Source: Thiocystis minor (GTDB lineage: Bacteria; Pseudomonadota; Gammaproteobacteria; Chromatiales; Chromatiaceae). Taken from it: a DNA stretch of 64,000 nt. Made by a program: the position numbers and the translations under genes. Of this stretch, positions 9,596 through 18,698 are shown in pieces. The DNA is taken from contig NZ_NHSQ01000063.1 of the NCBI RefSeq assembly GCF_016653465.1, positions 1 through 64,000 on the forward strand, written 5' to 3'. The first letter of the stretch is position 1. Each line of letters opens with the position of its first letter. The notes below the pieces were generated by a model. That model was given only the letters and a program-made list of their open reading frames with translations. It was not told where the DNA came from and searched no databases.

Positions 9596-10624
9596 TCACT
9601 TCGATCCGTAGACACGCGGCTGGGTCCAGCTTGAAATCAGCGGACCGATGGCATTCCCGAGCAGGATGGCGTACATCACGCCTTCCGGCAGTCCACCGAA
9701 CAGACGGATGATCACCGTCAGGGCGCCGATGAAGAGCCCGTAGACGATCACGCCACGCGCGGTCACTGGCGAGGCCACCATGTCGCTGGCCATGAACCAG
9801 GCGGCGAGCATGAGTCCGCCCGAACAGAGCACGAACCAGGGGCTCGGATAGAGGACCGGATCGAGCAGCCAGAAGGGCGTGGCGACCAGCACCGCGCCGG
9901 CCATGACGCTGGCCGGAATGCGCCAGTCGAGCATCCGCTGCCAGGCGAGCCAGAGCCCGCAGATCAGGATCAGGAGCGCGGAGGTCTCGCCGGCGGAACC
10001 GGCGATCAGGCCGGTTAAGGTGTCGCCGAGCGGCGTTTCGATGTGCTGGAACTTCTGCAGGGCGAGAGGCGTGGCGCCGGTCCAGCCGTCCATGTGCAAT
10101 CCGGCGACCCAGTCGGCGACCGGGATCGGCTGCATGAAGGGCAGCGTGAGCGTAGACGGGATCAGCTCCGCGAAACGCCCCGGCGCGAAGGCCGGGGTCC
10201 AGGTAGTGATGGCCACCGGAAAGGCCGCCTGCACGAAGGCCCGTCCCACGAGGGCCGGATTCATGACGTTGTAGCCCAGCCCGCCGAACAGCGCCTTGCC
10301 GAGCGCGATGGCGACGAAGGCCGCGACCGCCGCCATCCAGAGCGGAAAGCCCGGCGGCAGGGTCAGACCGAGCAGCAGTCCGCTGATGACCGCCGACCAG
10401 TCCGCGACCGTGTTGCCCCGCCCGCTCTGGCGCGCGAAGAACCATTCGGTCGCGACCGCCACGCCGGTGGTGGTCAGCAGCAGCAGCAAGACGCTCAGGC
10501 CAAACTGCCAGACCGCGAAGGCCGCGATCGGCAGCAGCGCCAGCACCACGGTGCGCATGATCCGGTCGACCGACATCGCCCGCTTGAGATGCGGGGAAGT
10601 CCTGATTTCAATGTCTTTAAACAT
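9596..10624 (-). CDS. rnfD: Electron transport complex subunit RnfD (FMN-bearing)
   Basis: RnfD is a multi-spanning subunit related to NqrB and holds a second covalent FMN. The 342-residue product has repeated hydrophobic segments and the flavin-attachment motif GWTGATPLAL near residue 178. Other family blocks are SPHLKRAMSVDRIM, GGLGYNVMNPALVGRAF and ITARGVIVYG-like sequence near the C-terminus. It follows rnfC after a 145-base gap filled by a tandem-repeat hairpin, unusual spacing inside an rnf operon. Confidence 0.94.
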   Translation of the reverse strand: MFKDIEIRTSPHLKRAMSVDRIMRTVVLALLPIAAFAVWQFGLSVLLLLLTTTGVAVATEWFFARQSGRGNTVADWSAVISGLLLGLTLPPGFPLWMAAVAAFVAIALGKALFGGLGYNVMNPALVGRAFVQAAFPVAITTWTPAFAPGRFAELIPSTLTLPFMQPIPVADWVAGLHMDGWTGATPLALQKFQHIETPLGDTLTGLIAGSAGETSALLILICGLWLAWQRMLDWRIPASVMAGAVLVATPFWLLDPVLYPSPWFVLCSGGLMLAAWFMASDMVASPVTARGVIVYGLFIGALTVIIRLFGGLPEGVMYAILLGNAIGPLISSWTQPRVYGSK

Positions 10625-10637
10625 ATCAAGTTTTTTT

Positions 10638-10774
10638 AGTTGTCAGTTGGCAGTTGGCAGTTGGCAGTTGGGGGTTGGCGGTTGTCATTATCAGTTGTCA
10701 GTACCTTTTCGTTCGTTTGTTCGCTCCGACGTGGCGCCAGTGAACTGACAACTGACAACTGACAACTGACTACT
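10638..10774. repeat. Heptamer (CAGTTGG / GTCAGTT) inverted tandem repeats between rnfC and rnfD
   Basis: The left arm has four or more copies of a 7-base unit (CAGTTGG and variants). The right arm has repeated CAACTGA units, the reverse complement. Together they could fold into a long hairpin around a ~40-base spacer. The rnfC TAG stop (10770-10772) lies at the right edge. A similar structure separates rnfB from the nifJ-like gene (17512-17598). Confidence 0.8.
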
Positions 10775-12176
10775 GTTTCCGCTTGCGATTGATCGCCTTG
10801 GAGATTCGGAAATACTGGGTCAAGGGGATATTCGACGGACAGACATAGGCGCAGCAGCCGCACTCGAAGCATTGATCGAGGTGGTAATCCGCGGACATAG
10901 TCACGTAGTCGCGCGCCTGCGCCAACTCGCCCAGCATGGAGGGATTGAGCGAAATCGGACAGGCGTTGAGACATTCGCCGCATTTGATACAGGGATAAAC
11001 CTGCTTCCGAGCCGCATTCTCGTCCTCGGCCTCCAGCACCACCACACCCGACACAGATTTGGTGATGGGCACGTCGAGCGAGGCCACGGTCATGCCCATC
11101 ATGGGACCTCCCAGGATCACCCCGCCCGCGTTCGGCTTGACCCCAACCTGTTCGAGCAGGAAGCGCACCGGCGTGCCGATCGGGACCATGAAGTTCCCCG
11201 GACGTTCGACCGGCAGTCCGCTGACGGTGATCACCCGCTCGATCAGCCCGCGACTCTTGGGCAGCAGATCGCCCATCTGGGCCAGGGTGCCGACGTTGAA
11301 GACGGCCACGCCGATGTCCGAGGTCAGGTGGCCGGCCGGAACCTCAAGCCCCAGCAGGCTGCGGATCAGCATCTTCTCGGCGCCCTGCGGATACTTGGTC
11401 TGGACCGCCTCGGCGGTGATCGGCAGGTGTTGGGGCAGACGCGCGCGCAGATGGGCGACCGCGTCGAGCTTGTTGTCCTCGACCCCGATGATGGCCCGCT
11501 TCGCCCCGGTCGCGCGCATCGCGATCCGGATGCCGCGAATCAGCGACTCGGTCTGTTCCAGCATGATGCGATGGTCGCAGGTGAGATAGGGCTCGCACTC
11601 GCAGCCGTTGACCACCAGGGTCTCGATGGCCTTGCCCGCCGGCGGGATCATCTTGACATGGCTGGGGAAGGCCCCGCCGCCCAGCCCGACCAGACCGGCC
11701 GCCTGGACCGCCGCGATGATTGCCTCCGGTTCCATCTGTTCAGGATCCTGTTCCTGGTCGTAGAGCACCTGTTGTCCGGCGGCCAGATAGACCTTGAGAA
11801 AGATCGCCGGCGCCTTGGGGCCCTCGGCGGTCGGTCCCAGTCCGATCTTCCGGATCACCCCGGTGGCGGGCGCGTGCATCGGCACCGAGACGAAACCGTC
11901 CGCCTGGGCGATCGGTTCGCCGCGCACCACTTCCTGACCGACCTTGACGAGCGGGATGGCGGGTTTGCCCTTGTGCTGGGACAGCGGGATGATCAGTTCG
12001 GGCGCGAACGGCAGACGCCGGATCGGCTTGTCCGCCGTCAATTCCTTGTGTTCGAGCGGATGGATGCCGTGATCGAAGGTCGGGGCACGCTGGAACAGGC
12101 TGAAGAGCCCTTTGGAGGAACGCGGCTCCACCGGGAACCGACCGCTTGAATCGAGAACCGCTGTTTGCTCTTGCAT
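10770..12176 (-). CDS. rnfC: Electron transport complex subunit RnfC
   Basis: RnfC is the peripheral NADH-interacting subunit with two [4Fe-4S] clusters. The 468 residues show the Nqo1-like nucleotide/FMN region GLGGGAFPSHVKMIPP near residue 165 and the paired cluster motifs CIKCGECLNACP near 394 and CFECGCCAYVCP near 433. The N-terminal barrel begins HPLEHKELT. The long alanine/lysine-rich C-terminal tail of enterobacterial RsxC is absent, as in clostridial-type RnfC. The start is taken as ATG 12176 (GGAT upstream); a TTG at 12191 is possible. Confidence 0.95.
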   Translation of the reverse strand: MQEQTAVLDSSGRFPVEPRSSKGLFSLFQRAPTFDHGIHPLEHKELTADKPIRRLPFAPELIIPLSQHKGKPAIPLVKVGQEVVRGEPIAQADGFVSVPMHAPATGVIRKIGLGPTAEGPKAPAIFLKVYLAAGQQVLYDQEQDPEQMEPEAIIAAVQAAGLVGLGGGAFPSHVKMIPPAGKAIETLVVNGCECEPYLTCDHRIMLEQTESLIRGIRIAMRATGAKRAIIGVEDNKLDAVAHLRARLPQHLPITAEAVQTKYPQGAEKMLIRSLLGLEVPAGHLTSDIGVAVFNVGTLAQMGDLLPKSRGLIERVITVSGLPVERPGNFMVPIGTPVRFLLEQVGVKPNAGGVILGGPMMGMTVASLDVPITKSVSGVVVLEAEDENAARKQVYPCIKCGECLNACPISLNPSMLGELAQARDYVTMSADYHLDQCFECGCCAYVCPSNIPLTQYFRISKAINRKRKQ

Positions 12177-12193
12177 CGAAGGATCCGCCAATA

Positions 12194-12479
12194 TTTGTTG
12201 TCAGTGGGCAGTTTTCAGTGATCAGTAGACGGTCGTCAGACGCTAGCCAGCCCACCACGGATGAAAACGCATTGCCGTTCAGGATCTTCTTCTCGTTCCC
12301 ACGCTCCGCGTGGGAATGCAGTCGCACCGCTCCAGCGGTGAGTAACGTCATGGCTTGGCCACGCGACACGATGCTGGAGCGTCGCAACTTGCTCCCACGC
12401 CAGAGCGTGGGAGCCAGAAAGACAAGGCATGCCTTGTCTCTACGATCCAACCCCATCCGAATTGCAGCGCAATTCGGAT
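12194..12479. repeat. Repeat-filled spacer between nifJ-like gene and rnfC
   Basis: This ~300-base gene-free stretch holds several repeat types. A degraded GTCAGT tract spans 12199-12235. A nested palindrome runs from TTCCCACGC-TCC-GCGTGGGAA (12296-12316) to GCTCCCACGC/GCGTGGGAGC (12391-12414); similar repeats occur in many gammaproteobacterial genomes. A GACAAGGC/GCCTTGTC palindrome lies at 12421-12438. An 11-bp stem ATCCGAATTGC/GCAATTCGGAT (12455-12479) touches the nifJ-like stop codon. No promoter or gene is evident. Confidence 0.75.
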
Positions 12480-15400
12480 TATTGGTATTTCTCGGCCCGC
12501 TTGATCAGCTTGTCCACGCCGGCCTCGGACGGATTGAAGGGCGTGCCGGGATGGATACAGCCGGCGGTGCACTTCTCGGCGGCCTTGACGATGTCCTTGA
12601 AGGGACCGGCCTTGGGATCGAGCACCTCGACCTTCTTGTCGCTGTTGTACTTGAAGATCTTGGGGTTGATGTTGACGCACTCGTCGCAGGCGGTGCATTC
12701 GGGGGTCTCGATCCAGACCGCCTCCCAGCCGTTCGCCGCGCCGTTTCCGGAGCCATTGGCGCCGGCGTGGGCCGCGCCGTTGCCGCCCGACCCGTTGCCG
12801 CCAGTCCAGGCCCCGAGCGCCCCGGCATCGCCACCCGCCATGGCCAGCAGACTAAGGGTCAGCTTCTGCGCCATCTCGGCCTTGGCCGCGTTGCGCACCT
12901 GCTCGACATCGACCTTGTTCAGCTCGCCGCAGATCCCGCGCAACTGGGTCCAGAAATCGCGCCGTTCCTCGCAACTGGTCACCAGCTCCTGCGCGACCAG
13001 CACCCGCATCAGACGATTCTTGCCGTCGACGCCCCAGATGTAGGGGAAGAGCCCGTCGCGTCCATCGGCGTCCAGTTCCAGGAACTCGGCCAGCGGGATC
13101 ATGGAATCGTTCCAGGTCTCTGGCGGCGCCTTGCGGAAGTGCTTACGGAAGCGGCCCTCGATCATGGCGAAATCGGCGAAGGTGAAGGGCACCTCCATCG
13201 CAGCGGGATTGCCCTTCTCGTCGGTGTAGTTCAGCGTCCAGATGATCCAGTCCTGGTCGATGTTCGGATTGCCCTCGATCGAACAGCATTCCTCGAAGCT
13301 GGCGCCCAGATCCGGGTTATAGGTGAACAGCGGATAGGCGCGCGATTCCACCGCCATGCGGGCATGCTTGTTCGACATGTCGTCGCCGATGCCGTGCTCG
13401 GGCTGACAGGAGGTGTAAACGGTGAACAGTGCCGGGCGGCGCGCGTTCAGACCGTCGATATAACCCTCCAGCAGATGCGTCAGATGCGAAGCGGAGCTGG
13501 TCAGCACATAGCTGGTCCGGTGCGCCATGCCGATCAGACCCATCTCCTTGCGGATCTCGGTCTTGCCCTTCCACTGCTTGCCATAGGGAGCCATGTCCGC
13601 GACCTGGCCGATGAAGCCCGAGGTACAGGACTGACCGCCGGTGTTGGAATAGGACTGGGTGTCGAGCACCAGGATCTTGACCGGATGACCGGACATGAGC
13701 GCGCGCGACAGGTTCTGGAAGCCGATGTCATACATGGCCCCGTCGCCGCCGACCGCGACCACTGGCGGACAGAGACGCCATTCCTCGTCGCTGAAGTTTT
13801 TCCAGCCGTAGTAGGTCAGGTTGGATTGCGGATCGGCCGGGTTGAACTTGCCTTCCAGTTCCAGACGCGCCTGACGGATCGCCTTGAAACCCTCGCCCAT
13901 CTTGCGCATGTGGCCCTCGAACAGTCCGAGTGCCATGGAAGGCGCGTCCTGGAACAGGTTATTGGTCCAGGGGAAGGGATAGGGGTTGTAGGGGAAGGTC
14001 GCGCCCCACACCGAGGTGCAGCCGGTCGAATTGACGATGCCCATCGCGGTGCGTGGCTGGCTGGAGTTGTACTGCGCCTTGAGATGACGCAGCTTGTCGA
14101 GCAGCCCGGTGACCCATTTGAGCCAGTCGGGATCGACCGGCTGGGCGCGCTTGTCCCGCAGTTCGGCTGACAAGTCGGTCAGGGTCAGATCGCCGTCCTT
14201 GTGGGTCTCGACCGCCCTGGCGATCGCGGCCGAGTTGGACAGATCCATGCTGGCGGCGAGCTTGAGCCGGACGTGGGTCTCTAGCCGGTTGATCAGATCG
14301 TCGATCTCGGCCAGATGGCGCTTGACGCGCGGCTGCATCAGGGCGGTCACGGTGGCGGTGAAGAGATGGATCGCGGTCTTCTCGCCGCAGCCCATGCAGG
14401 AACCGTCGCCCGAGACCATCGACTGATAGTTGCTCTTGTCGAGCAGCAGGGTTTCGAGCGCGCCGACCTTGTCGTCCAGATCCTCGATGCGGATGAAGTC
14501 CGGATCGGTGGTGGGCAGGTCGAGCCACATCCCCCAGCGCGCCTGCAACTGCTGGATGCTCGCGTCGGTCTGGGGCTCGTCGATCAGGGCGCCGTCGCCG
14601 CAGACCTCGATGCACTCCATGCAGCCCTTACAGGTGTAAGGGTTGACGGTGATGCTAAACAAGCCGCCGCTGCCCTTTTGCTTCTTCTCGCGATTGGTCC
14701 AGTAGGGCTTGGTGATGGCGAACTGGTAGTCGCCGAGCGACTCCATCAGCAGGCCAAATTCTTTCTCCGCGATCGCCTTCTGTTCGGGCTCGCCAGCGAA
14801 GGCGGCCAGGGTTTCGAGCATGGCCTGATCGATCAGCAGGCGCAGATCGGCGGACTCGCCAGCGCCCTCGACCAGCTCGCGCAGACGCTTCTCGACGTTG
14901 CGAGTCTCGCGGCGCAGATGCTGGGTCGGCATGCCGCGCTCGACGCGCGCGATGGCGGCGGCGAAGACATCCGAAACCTTGTTGACCAGACCCGGAATGG
15001 CGCTGTCCGGGCAGACCGAGAAACAGTTGCCGCAGGCGGTACAGTTCTCCGGGACATACTTCGGATAGGAAAAGCGGATCTGGGTCATGTCGCGATAGAC
15101 GCCCGTGGAGGCGGGCATGATCGACAGCGCCATGTGCGGATCGGCCAGATTGTCGCTGCCACGTCCGGTGGCGTAGAAGGCGCCGGTCTGTTCCCAGAAA
15201 CGATGCACGTCGGTCAGGCCGCCGTCGCCCTCGGGCAGCGCTTTCAGCATGACCGGCAGACCGACTTCCTTGCGCGGGATGAGCTGACCGCCGGCCACGA
15301 TCTTATCGGTGATCTCGACGATCTCATCGAAACCGCGGCGCACGATGCGCAGGTTGTCCTGCACCACGCGCTCGCCCTTGCCGCCGAACTTGGCGCGGAT

Positions 15401-17401
15401 CTGCTCCTCCATGGCCGAGAACAGCCCGGCCTCGGTGAGACCGGCGCGCTCCATCAGGGGCGAGGCGGCGAAGAAAGCACCCTGGAAGGCGTTGCCCTGC
15501 ATGCGGAACTGCAACTCGGGATCGGAGGCTTCCTCACGGGCGATCTTGAAGCCGTCGAGATAGAAGACGCGGATCTCGCGCTCGATCATGAAGCGGCGCG
15601 CGGCGGGCGGGAAGCTCATCCACACCTGCTCGGCGTTCTCCAGACTGGACTGGACGACGAAAGCGCCGCCGCGATCCAGCCCGGACAGCGGGTTGGAATG
15701 GGTGAAGACGTTGGGGTCCGGGCTCAGGACCACGTCGACATAGGTGTATTCGCAGTTGAGCCGGATCGGCTCGGGCGCTGCGGACAGGAAATAGGTGGTC
15801 GGCTGACCCTTCTTCTCCGAGCCGTATTTGGGGTTGGCGCGGATGTCGAAGCCCAGCAGATCATAGAGGGTCATCGCCAGGTTCTTGCCGGTGGTCACCG
15901 CGCCCCAGCCGCCGACCGAGTGCATGCGCACCGTGACCGCGCCCTTGGGCAGCAGGTTGGGGTTCTCGCTGCCGCGCAGCGACAGCTCCTGGACGCGTGG
16001 ATAGGCGTCCTTCAGCGCCTGGAGCCGGATCTCGTCCTTCGGGTCGAGCGCCTCGCGCATGAAGTCGATCGAGAGGTAGTAGAACTTGCGCCGCGTGCCC
16101 TCGGGCAGCATGTTCTCGACCGCCGCGATCAGCCCCTCGGGCTGGAGGTCGCGTGAACCCAGGCCATAACAGCCGGAATAGAGTCGCGGCATGTCGCCCG
16201 CTTTATAGGTCGCATAGGCGGGATACGGCAGATCTTCGCCCTTGCAGATCATGCCGTTTTCCAGACACTTGGAGAGCGCCGCGCGGATCTCGCGCATGAT
16301 GGGCAGATCCTCGGCCAGCGGCTGGTCGGTGCGCTCCAGGATGGCGACGCCCTTCCTGCCCTGCAGCAGACGCCCGATCAGATCGCCGGGGAAGGGACGG
16401 AACATGGTCAGATTGACCACGCCGACCTTGAGCTTGCGGGTCGCACGCAGATAATCGGCGACCGCCTCGGCCTGGGTGACCATGCTGCCCTGCCCGACGA
16501 TCACATAGTCGGCGTCATCCAGATTGTAGCCGCTGGCCCGCTGGTAGCGCCGCCCGGTGAGCGCGTAATACTCGTCCATCGCCTGGTCGGCGATGGCCTC
16601 GATATGGTCGAAGAAATAGGGCCGCTGGGCCGCGACCGCCTGCATGTAGGCGTCCTGATTCTGCACCGGGCCGGAAGTGGCCGGGTTGTCCACGTCCCAC
16701 ACCAGCGGCACGCGCCGGCGGGTCGGGCCATGGATCAGACGCTGGGCCGGAGTCGGGCACTCGATGATGTCGTCCGGACGCCCGCAGAATTCCTCGATCA
16801 GCGCCCGCTCGGGCACCATCAGCGGTTCGATCAGATGGGTGGTCAGGAAGCCGTCCTGCCCGACCACGGCGGGCGTCAGCGTGAGTTCCGCGATCTTGCG
16901 CGCGATCAGATTGAGATCAGCCGCTTCCTGGGCGCTCTTGCCGAAGACCTGGAAGAAACCGGTGTCGTCGATGCAGTGATAATCGTCGTGGGCGCAGTGA
17001 ACGTTCAGCGACGCCTTGGTGATGGCGCGCGAACCGATATGCAGCACATAGGGCAGACGCTTGCCGACCGCCGCGTAGAGCGACTCGTGCATGAAGGCCA
17101 CGCCCTGGGCGGACGAGAAATTGACCGCGCGCAGACCGGTCATGGACATGCCGGCGGTGACGGCGGCGGCGGCATGCTCGGATTCGGGTTCGACGAAGAT
17201 CAGCGGGTTGCCCGAGATGTTCAGATGTCCCTTGGCGACTTCCTCGGCCCAGTACTCGCCCATCTGGGTCGAGGGCGTGATCGGATAGGAGCCAGCCGCG
17301 TCGGACGCCTCGCGCTCGCCGAGGATCACGGCGCTATTGCCGTCCATCGCCATGCGGGTGCCGGGATATTTGAACTGCTTGTCGTCTTTCTTTCCGAACA
17401 T
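12479..17401 (-). CDS. Long pyruvate/2-oxoacid:ferredoxin (flavodoxin) oxidoreductase with C-terminal ferredoxin domain
   Basis: NifJ/PFOR-type enzymes oxidise pyruvate to acetyl-CoA with thiamine diphosphate and pass electrons to ferredoxin or flavodoxin. All parts are visible in this 1640-residue product: the N-terminal domain (SYPITPSTQMGEYWAEE), 4Fe-4S motifs CTACGNCFSVCP (~784) and CKGCMECIEVC (~922), TPP-site cluster GDGSCMGCGEKTAIH (~997) and GDGAMYDIGFQNLSRAL with DTQSYSNTGGQ (~1214). It is far longer than the usual ~1170-1200. Extra material includes a helical insert between the two ferredoxin motifs and a Gly/Asn/Ala-rich linker (~1534-1555). The linker leads to a C-terminal ferredoxin-like domain (CTACDECVNINP...CTAGCIHP). 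The ATG at 17401 has an AGAAG site. Exact oxoacid specificity cannot be read from sequence. Confidence 0.9.
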   Translation of the reverse strand: MFGKKDDKQFKYPGTRMAMDGNSAVILGEREASDAAGSYPITPSTQMGEYWAEEVAKGHLNISGNPLIFVEPESEHAAAAVTAGMSMTGLRAVNFSSAQGVAFMHESLYAAVGKRLPYVLHIGSRAITKASLNVHCAHDDYHCIDDTGFFQVFGKSAQEAADLNLIARKIAELTLTPAVVGQDGFLTTHLIEPLMVPERALIEEFCGRPDDIIECPTPAQRLIHGPTRRRVPLVWDVDNPATSGPVQNQDAYMQAVAAQRPYFFDHIEAIADQAMDEYYALTGRRYQRASGYNLDDADYVIVGQGSMVTQAEAVADYLRATRKLKVGVVNLTMFRPFPGDLIGRLLQGRKGVAILERTDQPLAEDLPIMREIRAALSKCLENGMICKGEDLPYPAYATYKAGDMPRLYSGCYGLGSRDLQPEGLIAAVENMLPEGTRRKFYYLSIDFMREALDPKDEIRLQALKDAYPRVQELSLRGSENPNLLPKGAVTVRMHSVGGWGAVTTGKNLAMTLYDLLGFDIRANPKYGSEKKGQPTTYFLSAAPEPIRLNCEYTYVDVVLSPDPNVFTHSNPLSGLDRGGAFVVQSSLENAEQVWMSFPPAARRFMIEREIRVFYLDGFKIAREEASDPELQFRMQGNAFQGAFFAASPLMERAGLTEAGLFSAMEEQIRAKFGGKGERVVQDNLRIVRRGFDEIVEITDKIVAGGQLIPRKEVGLPVMLKALPEGDGGLTDVHRFWEQTGAFYATGRGSDNLADPHMALSIMPASTGVYRDMTQIRFSYPKYVPENCTACGNCFSVCPDSAIPGLVNKVSDVFAAAIARVERGMPTQHLRRETRNVEKRLRELVEGAGESADLRLLIDQAMLETLAAFAGEPEQKAIAEKEFGLLMESLGDYQFAITKPYWTNREKKQKGSGGLFSITVNPYTCKGCMECIEVCGDGALIDEPQTDASIQQLQARWGMWLDLPTTDPDFIRIEDLDDKVGALETLLLDKSNYQSMVSGDGSCMGCGEKTAIHLFTATVTALMQPRVKRHLAEIDDLINRLETHVRLKLAASMDLSNSAAIARAVETHKDGDLTLTDLSAELRDKRAQPVDPDWLKWVTGLLDKLRHLKAQYNSSQPRTAMGIVNSTGCTSVWGATFPYNPYPFPWTNNLFQDAPSMALGLFEGHMRKMGEGFKAIRQARLELEGKFNPADPQSNLTYYGWKNFSDEEWRLCPPVVAVGGDGAMYDIGFQNLSRALMSGHPVKILVLDTQSYSNTGGQSCTSGFIGQVADMAPYGKQWKGKTEIRKEMGLIGMAHRTSYVLTSSASHLTHLLEGYIDGLNARRPALFTVYTSCQPEHGIGDDMSNKHARMAVESRAYPLFTYNPDLGASFEECCSIEGNPNIDQDWIIWTLNYTDEKGNPAAMEVPFTFADFAMIEGRFRKHFRKAPPETWNDSMIPLAEFLELDADGRDGLFPYIWGVDGKNRLMRVLVAQELVTSCEERRDFWTQLRGICGELNKVDVEQVRNAAKAEMAQKLTLSLLAMAGGDAGALGAWTGGNGSGGNGAAHAGANGSGNGAANGWEAVWIETPECTACDECVNINPKIFKYNSDKKVEVLDPKAGPFKDIVKAAEKCTAGCIHPGTPFNPSEAGVDKLIKRAEKYQ

Positions 17402-17511
17402 GGGACTTCTCTCGTGGTGAACCGCCAAAGCCGACCCCGAACCGCACGGGCGCGGGGAACGCTAAAGGGGTGTTGTTCTAATTGGATTCGATACAGCGAG
17501 CGGGCGATCGG

Positions 17512-17598
17512 GAGTTGTCAGTTGTCGGTTGTCAGGTGTCAGCAAGAGACTGGGCAGAATCACTACTGAAAACTGACAACTGACAACTGACAACTGAC
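17512..17598. repeat. Heptamer (AGTTGTC / GACAACT) inverted tandem repeats between rnfB and nifJ-like gene
   Basis: The left arm has AGTTGTC-type units and the right arm has three or more GACAACT units, around a ~35-base spacer. The structure can form a hairpin. It begins directly at the rnfB TGA stop (17599-17601) and has the same architecture as 10638-10774. Confidence 0.8.
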
Positions 17599-18465
17599 TC
17601 AAACGACTGGCAGCGCCCCCTTGCGCAAGACCTTGCGAGCATCCCGACCCTTGACGACCCGTCCGTCTGCCTCCAGCCAGACGATGGCGCCAGTCGGGCA
17701 GCGTTCGATGGCGACCGTGGATGCCAGCGAATTCTTGCTGTAGTCGATCACGGCCAGGTTATTCTGGATGTCGATCAAGCCTTCCGGCGAGTCCTGGACG
17801 CAGCGCCCGCAGGCGGTGCAGGCGACCTCGCAGTGATGTTCCGCCTCGTCGCCGAATTCCAGATTCATGCAGGCGACCCAGAGACGGTGGCTCACCGGGT
17901 GCAGGCTGAAGAGATCCTTCGGGCAGACCGTCACGCAATCGCCGCAGGCGGTGCACTGGTCCTCGATGACGACCGGGATGCCCTGCTTATTCATAAAGAG
18001 CGCATCGAAGTCGCAGACCTGCTCGCAGTCGCCGAAACCGAGACAACCCCAGGAACAGCCGCGCCCGCCACCGGCGACCAGCGCGGCGGCGCGGCAGGAA
18101 GGAAGTCCGGTGTAATTGGCGCGCACATAGGCGACATTGCCTCCGCCGTCGCAGGCCAGCCGCGCCACCCGTTTCTCGCTGGCTCCCAGGTCGACGCCCA
18201 GGAAGTCGGCGATGATCTGATTCATCGACTTGGAGTTGACCGTGCATCGACCCGGCTCGGTCTCGCCCTTGACCAACTGTTCCGCGAACGGACGGCAGCC
18301 TGCCGTGCCGCAGGCGCCGCAATTAGCCATGGGCAACAGTCCTTCGACCTGATCGATCCGGGGGTCTTCAAAGACAAACAGCCGTTTGTTCGCCAACACC
18401 AGCAAGACGGCGAGGATCAGACCGAGCGCGGTCATGAAACCGACGGCAGTGAGAATGATTGCCAT
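17599..18465 (-). CDS. rnfB: Electron transport complex subunit RnfB, long type
   Basis: RnfB is the ferredoxin-interacting subunit, anchored by one N-terminal helix (residues 3-25). The 288 residues begin with the Rnf-specific 4Fe-4S domain (C49, C52, C57 in NCGACGTAGC, with a fourth Cys in PGRC). A cysteine-rich middle follows (GCSWGCLGFGDCEQVC), then ferredoxin motif CTACGDCVTVCP and a further CTACGRCVQDSP that lacks the usual fourth Cys. Enterobacterial RsxB is about 190 residues; this longer multi-cluster form resembles clostridial/Bacteroidetes-type RnfB. It is the first gene of the operon, upstream of the nifJ-like gene. ATG 18465 is preferred over GTG 18483. Confidence 0.92.
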   Translation of the reverse strand: MAIILTAVGFMTALGLILAVLLVLANKRLFVFEDPRIDQVEGLLPMANCGACGTAGCRPFAEQLVKGETEPGRCTVNSKSMNQIIADFLGVDLGASEKRVARLACDGGGNVAYVRANYTGLPSCRAAALVAGGGRGCSWGCLGFGDCEQVCDFDALFMNKQGIPVVIEDQCTACGDCVTVCPKDLFSLHPVSHRLWVACMNLEFGDEAEHHCEVACTACGRCVQDSPEGLIDIQNNLAVIDYSKNSLASTVAIERCPTGAIVWLEADGRVVKGRDARKVLRKGALPVV

Positions 18466-18483
18466 AGACTGCGAATCCCGCAC

Positions 18484-18698
18484 AAGGGCGGTCGGGGAAG
18501 CACAGCGCCGGAATCGGAGAACCGCTCGCCAGGCTTCGGGATGGCTGGTGGAGAGACCAGATCGGTCGACGCAGGATCGACACCTGGGGCCACCAAAATA
18601 TTGAAGGAAGTTTACGGATTTATGATCTATTTAGATTCGTAATTATATAAATCGTTACTATTGAAATTGACAGAAGAGTTTGATTCCGATTATTTTTA
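18484..18698 (-). promoter_or_regulatory. AT-rich leader upstream of rnfB operon
   Basis: This 215-base gap includes a distinctly AT-rich block (about 18600-18710), unlike the GC-rich surroundings. It is the likely promoter region of the rnfB operon. No convincing -24/-12 or -35/-10 pair was found by eye, so only the location is proposed. Confidence 0.4.

Noticed and set aside
12292-12414. Possible tRNA or small structured RNA gene in the palindromic spacer
   Set aside because: The stems are symmetric repeat palindromes with no cloverleaf or T-loop consensus; they match a widespread intergenic repeat type.
18484-18698. Sigma-54 promoter for the rnf operon (expected in nitrogen-fixation-linked rnf)
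   Set aside because: The best match (TGGCGAGCGGTTC on the minus strand) lacks the -12 TTGC element.
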